A stretch of 19,687 nt of DNA from Rhodospirillales bacterium. GTDB taxonomy: Bacteria > Pseudomonadota > Alphaproteobacteria > Rhodospirillales > JASLLV01. Made by a program: the position numbers and the translations under genes. The number at the start of each line of letters is the position of its first letter. Within the stretch, counting starts at the first letter, position 1. Of this stretch, positions 15,877 through 19,687 are shown piece by piece. Under the pieces are notes generated by a model. The model was not told where the DNA came from, did not search any database, and was given only the letters and a program-made list of their open reading frames with translations. The stretch covers positions 1-19,687 of the forward strand of contig JASMAE010000120.1 of the NCBI GenBank assembly GCA_030754475.1, given 5' to 3'.

Positions 15877-16196
15877 GGTCGCCCCTCCTTCAAGTTCGGT
15901 CCGGCAGCGGGGACGCGAGCGCGCCCGTCAGTCCCGGAACGCCCGCCGCAAGCGTAGCCTGCGCGGGGGTGGATTCAAACGGTGCGCCCAGCAAGGCCCT
16001 CGCCCGAAACGTAAATTGGGAGCGCCGGAGCGCCAGCGCTCGACGCCTCGAAATCATCCACGGCGCCGGGGCGGCCCCTGAGGTCCACTGCGGGGAAGCT
16101 TGAAACGAAGTCCCGTTCGCGCGTTAATCACGGGAACGAAGGCCGCCGACCGCCGGCGCGGGAACGGGACTTCGGCCGAACCGGGGAGGCGAGACG
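15877..16196. other. Intergenic region between cutA and the 99-residue ORF
   Basis: 320 bases with no supported gene; open frames here are short and arginine/proline-rich. It holds the cutA ribosome binding site at its left end, the 18-bp inverted repeat at 16106-16174, and the GGGGAGG ribosome binding site of the following ORF. Confidence 0.6.
16106..16174. repeat. 18-bp inverted repeat upstream of small ORF
   Basis: cgaagtcccgttcgcgcg (16106-16123) is the inverse complement of 16157-16174 with one mismatch in 18, separated by 33 bases. It ends 22 bases before the ATG of the 99-residue ORF, so in RNA it would form a strong hairpin in the 5' leader. Confidence 0.8.
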
Positions 16197-16496
16197 ATGC
16201 ACGATACCGAGCCGAGCGGCAGCACACCGGATGCCGGCGAGAGCGCCGAAAAGCTAACGGCAGGCCAGAAGCGCTGGCTTCTGCGCGGTCTCGGTCAGCC
16301 GGGCGGAAAGCTTCCGTTGTTCGACGAAACCGGCAGACAAGTGAGCGAGCGGACCGTGCGCAGTTGCGTCGAAAAGGGTTGGGCGGAGCCCTGGTTCGCC
16401 AACCCCCTCAAGCCCGATTGGCTGGTGTGCAAGATTACCGAGGCCGGACGAAGAGCGGTCGGCGCACGCCTCTCAGGTGCGGCGCGCGGCACGTAA
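16197..16496 (+). CDS. Conserved-looking small hypothetical protein
   Basis: 99 residues from ATG 16197 with GGGGAGG 7-13 bases upstream. Seen: an acidic, Ser-rich N-terminus, then KLTAGQKRWLLRGLGQPGGKLPLFDETGRQV, ERTVRSCVEKGWAEPWFANPLKPDWLVCKITEAGRRAV. The pattern of helices ending in a KPDWLVCKITEAGRRA beta/wing-like segment resembles small winged-helix proteins, so a DNA- or RNA-binding role is possible, but I cannot name a family. The last 11 residues (GARLSGAARGT) come from the 39-bp repeat; in this copy a T in place of C turns CAA into the TAA stop. Without the repeat the protein would end near RRAVGA. Confidence 0.7.
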   Translation: MHDTEPSGSTPDAGESAEKLTAGQKRWLLRGLGQPGGKLPLFDETGRQVSERTVRSCVEKGWAEPWFANPLKPDWLVCKITEAGRRAVGARLSGAARGT

Positions 16497-16539
16497 GACG
16501 GCGCGCGCCTCTCAGGTGCGGCACGCGGCACGTAAGACG
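16462..16539. repeat. 39-bp tandem repeat, two units (locus B)
   Basis: Two units (16462-16500 and 16501-16539), each gcgc(a/g)cgcctctcaggtgcgg followed by c(g)cgcggcacgtaagacg, nearly identical to the inverse complement of the units at 882-959. The first unit supplies the stop codon of the 99-residue ORF; the second is non-coding. Confidence 0.9.
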
Positions 16540-16715
16540 GCGCGCGCCCGTGATTCGCCCGCCCTTCCCTGCAATTCAGGGCCCGTCGAACGCGCAACTA
16601 CCATCGCGGGCGGCAATCATTGCGTAGCCGAACCGGACCACGCGCCGAAACGCGATGCGGGGAACGCTGCACCTTCTCGCCCACATCGTGATCGGCCGCG
16701 CCGCACTCGCGGCCC

Positions 16716-17008
16716 ATGCCCAGCGTGCTCGATGTTCTTCGGCCCGCGTCGCAGGCGCTCAAGGTCGCGGCGGCCGTGGCGCTTGTCGCGCCCCTTGCCG
16801 CCGTCATGGGAATGCCGATTCCCCTAGGACTGGCGCGAACCGCCGCCGCGGTCCCCGAAGCGATCCCCTGGGCGTGGGGCATCAATGGTTGCGCGTCGGT
16901 CTTGGGCGCCGTGCTCGCGACATTGCTGGCGATCCATTTGGCGTTTACCGCGTCGTGGGGTGCGCTGACGGGCTATACGTTGTCGCGGCGCTCGCCTTCG
17001 CGCGCTGA
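16716..17008 (+). pseudogene. C-terminal remnant of membrane spermidine-synthase-like protein
   Basis: The frame from 16716 reads MGMPIPLGL (about residues 31-39), then VPEAIPWAWGINGCASVLG and AVLATLLAIHLAFTA: hydrophobic segments and motifs typical of the C-terminal membrane part of large spermidine-synthase-like proteins (hundreds of residues longer). About base 16950 the frame changes: the natural continuation (VVGCADGLYVVAALAFAR, stop 17006-17008) is in another frame, while the first frame runs on into arginine-rich noise. No matching N-terminal or catalytic part lies upstream; the frame is closed by a stop at 16689-16691. So it is a truncated, frameshifted remnant, unless the frameshift is a sequencing error. 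Family naming is from motif memory. Confidence 0.6.
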
Positions 17009-17100
17009 GCCGAATCGTCCCTACCGGCCAGTTCCGGGCTTGCAACCGTCGGCCGGGACGTTAGGTATCAAGGGGTGCGGCGGTCGGGAGAACGCGTCAC

Positions 17101-17458
17101 GTGGATCAATCGAAGCCGATATCCGAACAGCGGCCCCGGACGCTCCTGATCTGCGTCAACCGGCGGTTCGGCTCGGACCAGCCGTCGTGCGCGGCGCGCG
17201 GATCGGTGGCGATCGCGGATGCGTTGGAGGCCGGCGTCCGCGCGCGGCGGATCAACATCGAGACCGAACGCCTTCGGCTGCCTCGGCCAATGCCTGCACG
17301 GGCCGAATTTGCGCTTGGCTCCGGGTGGATCGTTCTACCACCGTGTCGCGATCGAGAACGTGCCGAGCGTCCTCGACGCCTTGGAGAAGACCTGTGGGAC
17401 GCGGCCCGAAACCGCCGCCGAAATGCCCTTGCCGCCGCTTCACCTGCTCGGTTCGTGA
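17101..17458 (+). pseudogene. Frameshifted thioredoxin-like 2Fe-2S ferredoxin
   Basis: The frame from GTG 17101 (GGGAG ten bases upstream) gives TLLICVNRRFGSDQPSCAA and GSVAIADALEAGV, the start of a small (2Fe-2S) thioredoxin-fold ferredoxin with its first two cysteines. Near 17275 the homology moves to another frame: FGCLGQCLHGPNLRLAPGG, then FYHRVAIENVPSVLDAL, stop 17456-17458. This carries the CLGxC pair that completes the four cluster ligands. Removing one base near cgccttc (about 17270-17277) would restore a continuous protein of about 118 residues. It would carry electrons in the cytoplasm, partner unknown. It is either a pseudogene or a one-base sequence error; the intact remainder suggests the change is recent. 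Confidence 0.75.
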
Positions 17459-17497
17459 ACCGGGCGAACGGGAACGGGTCCTTGTTTCCCGTAGTTC

Positions 17498-17528
17498 AAA
17501 AAAAGACCTCCGTGTGACCGCCGTCACA
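17498..17528 (-). terminator. Candidate minus-strand terminator (or CRP/FNR-like palindrome)
   Basis: TGTGACCGCCGTCACA (17513-17528) is a perfect 6-bp inverted repeat with a 4-base loop. Read on the minus strand it is followed nine bases later by seven T (17504-17498). It would end transcripts of the hydrolase operon. The gap to the T-run is longer than usual; the same palindrome also fits TGTGA-N6-TCACA. Confidence 0.4.
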
Positions 17529-17614
17529 GCGGATCGCGGCGTGCGCGCGTACATTCGCGGCTTAGGTTGGGTTCCATCGCGTGAATCCTCCCTTCCCTCA
17601 AGAGCAAATACCTC

Positions 17615-17639
17615 GGGCCGGGACTTTCCGGCCCATTTT
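17615..17639 (+). terminator. Rho-independent terminator after ferredoxin gene
   Basis: GGGCCGG (17615-17621), loop GACTTT, CCGGCCC (17628-17634), then ATTTT. The T-run lies on the plus strand, so it would stop transcription from the ferredoxin side before the convergent hydrolase gene. Confidence 0.7.
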
Positions 17640-17668
17640 CTTGGCGTGCGCGGAAGGGGGGCGACTTT

Positions 17669-18937
17669 TCAGTCGCGGTTGGCGAGATCGACGAGGACGT
17701 CGGCGATCACCTGCGCGCCGGCCGCGAGGTCGGATGGCTTGGCGTTCTCGGCCTCATTGTGGCTCAAGCCCCGCTCGCACGGAACGAATACCATTCCCGC
17801 CGGAAATTGACGCGCGAGGTTGCCGGCGTCGTGCAGCGCGCCCGAGAAGATGCGGCGCCCCGGATAGCCGCGCAGCCGAGCCGCTGCCTCGATCGCGTCC
17901 GGCACCAGGCCCGAGAACGCGACCGGGGCCGAGCGCGGAAGCTCGTCGATCGTGACCTCGCACGCCCGCGCCCGCGACCGGCACGCCGGTTCCACCTTGT
18001 CGCCCAGATCGTCGAGAACCGAGATCTCGGGGTGGCGAAAGTCGATGCTGAACTTGACGCGCCCCGGAACGACCGCGCGGGCGCCGGGCAGAATCTCGAA
18101 CTGGCCGATGGTGAAGCGGGCCAGGTCTTCGGCGTCGTGGAAGATCTCGTGCAGCGCGTTCACCATGGCCACCGCCTCGACGAAGGCGTCCTTTCGGTGC
18201 CGGCGCGCCGTCGTTCCGGCGTGCGCCTCCTCGCCTATCACCTCGATGTGGAACTTGCGCGAGCCCTGGATGCCAGTGACTACGCCGATCACCTCGCCCG
18301 CATCCTCGAGGACCGGGCCTTGCTCGATGTGGGCCTCGACGAAGGCCGTGATCGGCGCGCCCAGTGCCCGCACGTCTGCGTCCGGGATCCCGCGCTTCAG
18401 CGCCGCGACCGCGTCTGCCACGGTGATACCTTCGCGGTCGACGGCCGCCAGCGTGTCCGCCAGCACCAGGCGGCCGGCGTAGACGCCCGAGCCCATGGTG
18501 CCCGGCACGAACCTGGAACCTTCTTCGTTGTTCCAGATCGTTGCTTCGAGGGGTCGCCTCGTTTCGATTCCCGCCTCGTCGATGGCCTCCAGCGCCTCGA
18601 AGGCGGCGAGCACGCCGAAGATGCCGTCGAAACGCCCGCCGGTCGGCTGGGTGTCGCTGTGCGAGCCGCTGACCACCGGCGCCGCGTCGTCCGCAGTCCC
18701 CGGACGGCGCACGAACATGTTGCCGATGTCGTCGATCGCGAGGCCGAAGCCGCGCTGGCGGGCCCAAGTGGCGAGCAGGGCGTGCGCTTCGATATCCTTC
18801 TCACCGAGCGCCGGGCGGTTGACGCCGCCCTTGGGTGTCGCCCCCAGCCGTGCCATCTCGAGGTGGCGCCGCCACAGCCGGTCTGCGTCGACGTCGGCGG
18901 ACCGCGGCCGCGTGCGAGCGATGGGATCGCGAGACAT
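17669..18937 (-). CDS. M20-family N-carbamoyl amino acid hydrolase / beta-ureidopropionase-like
   Basis: 422-residue metal-dependent amidohydrolase of the HyuC/AllC/ureidopropionase group, which removes carbamoyl groups from N-carbamoyl amino acids or related ureido compounds. Seen: GSHSDTQPTGGRFDG with metal ligands His93 and Asp104 region, NNEEGSRF (Glu138/139), EAHIEQGP (His203), a lid/dimerisation domain about 220-330, and GLSHNEAE with the C-terminal metal-ligand histidine. The QPTGG motif is closer to carbamoyl-L-amino acid hydrolases than to allantoate amidohydrolases; substrate is an inference. Start chosen at ATG 18937; the frame is open to 19015, but that part is Arg/Ala-rich and overlaps the 22-codon ORF. 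A 6-bp hairpin GCGACT/AGTCGC covers its stop. Confidence 0.9.
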   Translation of the reverse strand: MSRDPIARTRPRSADVDADRLWRRHLEMARLGATPKGGVNRPALGEKDIEAHALLATWARQRGFGLAIDDIGNMFVRRPGTADDAAPVVSGSHSDTQPTGGRFDGIFGVLAAFEALEAIDEAGIETRRPLEATIWNNEEGSRFVPGTMGSGVYAGRLVLADTLAAVDREGITVADAVAALKRGIPDADVRALGAPITAFVEAHIEQGPVLEDAGEVIGVVTGIQGSRKFHIEVIGEEAHAGTTARRHRKDAFVEAVAMVNALHEIFHDAEDLARFTIGQFEILPGARAVVPGRVKFSIDFRHPEISVLDDLGDKVEPACRSRARACEVTIDELPRSAPVAFSGLVPDAIEAAARLRGYPGRRIFSGALHDAGNLARQFPAGMVFVPCERGLSHNEAENAKPSDLAAGAQVIADVLVDLANRD

Positions 18938-18954
18938 GGCGTTCCCGGCCGCGC

Positions 18955-19023
18955 TCAGGCCGCCTTGCCGCGCACGCGAAAATGCGTGGCGAGGTGCGTG
19001 AAGCTGCCGCGGCACTCGGTCAT
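18955..19023 (-). CDS. 22-residue ORF with strong ribosome binding site
   Basis: ATG at 19023, TGA at 18957-18955; GGAGGA lies seven bases before the ATG, the best Shine-Dalgarno in this operon. The peptide starts MTECRGSFTHLATHF and ends RVRGKAA: one Cys, two His, basic C-terminus, no membrane segment. It sits 27 bases after the decarboxylase stop and 17 bases before the hydrolase ATG, all on the same strand. It could be a real small protein, a peptide substrate, or a leader that couples translation to the hydrolase. I do not recognise a family; it does not match PqqA (no Glu-x3-Tyr). Confidence 0.45.
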   Translation of the reverse strand: MTECRGSFTHLATHFRVRGKAA

Positions 19024-19030
19024 GGAGCTC

Positions 19031-19036
19031 TCCTCC
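19031..19036 (-). promoter_or_regulatory. Strong ribosome binding site of the 22-codon ORF
   Basis: GGAGGA on the minus strand, seven bases from the ATG at 19023. By comparison, the hydrolase ATG at 18937 has no clear Shine-Dalgarno, so hydrolase translation may depend on ribosomes finishing the short ORF. Confidence 0.6.
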
Positions 19037-19050
19037 GGCGTTTCATCGGC

Positions 19051-19687
19051 TCACCCCTTTCCTGCGAGCGACCGGGCGAGCAGCCGCGGCGGCACCCGGT
19101 AGCGCCCCACCACGTCGCTGAAGCGTTCGCGTTCGGTGGTTACGTCGGCTTCGGCGCCGCAGACCATCACCGTCGCGGGCCGGAGAAGGGCGTTGAAGTT
19201 GGCGGCCCGCGATTCTGTGTAGGCGCCAACGTCGAGAAGCGCGATCAGATCGCCGGCATCGACGAGAGGAAGCTCGCGCGCCTGTCCGAGTATGTCTGGC
19301 GAACACAGCGGACCCACCACGTCCGTGACCTGCTCGGCGGGCGCGTTCGGCTTGTTGGCGACCACCATGTGGTAGTGCCAGGTCTCGAGCACCGGGTGCA
19401 GGTGGTTCTCGCTCAAATCCACGTTCACCCAGCGTTTGCCGTATTCGGGCCATTCCTTGGTCGCGCCGACGCGCCCGACCGCGATCATCGCGCCTCCCAC
19501 CAGGCCCCGTCCGCACTCGAAGCGCAGCCCCGGCAAGGGCACGCCGAATTCCGCGCACGCATCGCGGATCGCGTTGCACACGGCCTCGGCGTATTCCTCG
19601 TAAGTGGGCGTGTTCTCGTCGTCCTCTCCGCCCGGGCCGGTCTTCTCGGGCCGTCCGAACGACCAGCCGCCACCCAAGTCGAGGTAA
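19051..19687 (-). CDS. Fold-III PLP decarboxylase (LysA/ODC family), C-terminal part
   Basis: Partial: the frame is open to the right edge (codons from about 19686), beginning YLDLGGGWSF, and ends with TGA at 19051-19053; about 211 codons are seen. Family: type III PLP-dependent decarboxylases (diaminopimelate, ornithine/arginine decarboxylases). Seen: LDLGGG (barrel glycines), FECGRGLVG (the EPGR-like PLP-phosphate block), GPLCSPDIL with the catalytic cysteine of the other subunit, and DVGAYTESRAANFNALLRP at the dimer interface. The substrate-specificity block reads CSPD rather than the CESxD of diaminopimelate decarboxylase, so DAP is unlikely. It is the first visible gene of the hydrolase operon; the internal TTG at 19677 is not a real start. 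Confidence 0.85.
   Translation of the reverse strand, partial: YLDLGGGWSFGRPEKTGPGGEDDENTPTYEEYAEAVCNAIRDACAEFGVPLPGLRFECGRGLVGGAMIAVGRVGATKEWPEYGKRWVNVDLSENHLHPVLETWHYHMVVANKPNAPAEQVTDVVGPLCSPDILGQARELPLVDAGDLIALLDVGAYTESRAANFNALLRPATVMVCGAEADVTTERERFSDVVGRYRVPPRLLARSLAGKG

Noticed and set aside
16477..16827. Open frame through the second 39-bp repeat
   Set aside because: Arg-rich translation from an alternative frame of the repeat and no ribosome binding site.
17101..17517. A 138-residue protein read straight through from 17101
   Set aside because: After about residue 57 the sequence turns into Arg/Ala-rich noise while the ferredoxin homology continues in another frame, so the read-through product is not a native protein.
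17581..17955. Plus-strand open frame over the hydrolase 3' end
   Set aside because: Arg/Pro-rich translation, spans the terminator, antisense to a supported gene.
18955..19023. PqqA-type or other known RiPP precursor for the 22-codon ORF
   Set aside because: No Glu-x3-Tyr motif, and no radical-SAM, YcaO or other modifying enzyme is in the window; kept only as an unknown small ORF.

Overview
The window is about 19.7 kb of GC-rich DNA. Its gene content and order point to an alphaproteobacterium, most like the Rhodospirillales group: dusB-ntrB-ntrC-ntrY-ntrX-trkA followed by hfq-hflX, plus a fused ispDF. No rRNA, tRNA, insertion sequence or CRISPR array is visible. The assignment is inferred from gene content, not from a database match.

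Layout. (1) 1-838 (+): the 3' part of a class III (CaiB/BaiF) CoA-transferase gene, cut by the window start. (2) 14004 down to 859 (all minus strand): a long run of tightly packed genes read right to left. They are a CcsA/YpjD-like membrane protein, dusB, ntrB, ntrC, ntrY, ntrX, trkA, an Asp/Glu racemase-family gene, a HAD phosphatase, hfq, hflX and a small one-helix membrane protein. From dusB to ntrX every junction is an overlap of 1-11 bases, which indicates translational coupling. (3) 14005-14335: an intergenic stretch with two large hairpins. (4) 14336-15502 (+): ispDF, then cutA (-). (5) 15877-17668: a gene-poor stretch with one small conserved-looking ORF, a long inverted repeat, a tandem repeat, and two genes that look broken by frameshifts (the C-terminal end of a membrane spermidine-synthase-like protein and a small 2Fe-2S ferredoxin). 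It ends in terminator-like structures. (6) 17669 to the right edge (-): an M20-family N-carbamoyl amino acid hydrolase, a 22-codon ORF with a strong ribosome binding site, and the C-terminal part of a fold-III PLP decarboxylase cut by the window end.

How the genes work together. The ntr block encodes two two-component systems that sense nitrogen status (NtrB/NtrC, soluble) and a membrane signal (NtrY/NtrX). DusB and Hfq act on RNA, TrkA gates potassium uptake, and HflX is a ribosome-associated GTPase. IspDF makes an intermediate of the MEP isoprenoid pathway. The right-hand hydrolase/decarboxylase pair looks like an amino acid or carbamoyl-compound degradation unit whose substrate cannot be read from sequence alone.

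The most unusual signals are a 39-bp in-frame tandem repeat that forms the C-terminal tail of two unrelated proteins 15 kb apart, the 22-codon ORF inside the degradation operon, and the paired frameshifted genes at 16.7-17.5 kb. No clear new defence or mobile system was found.
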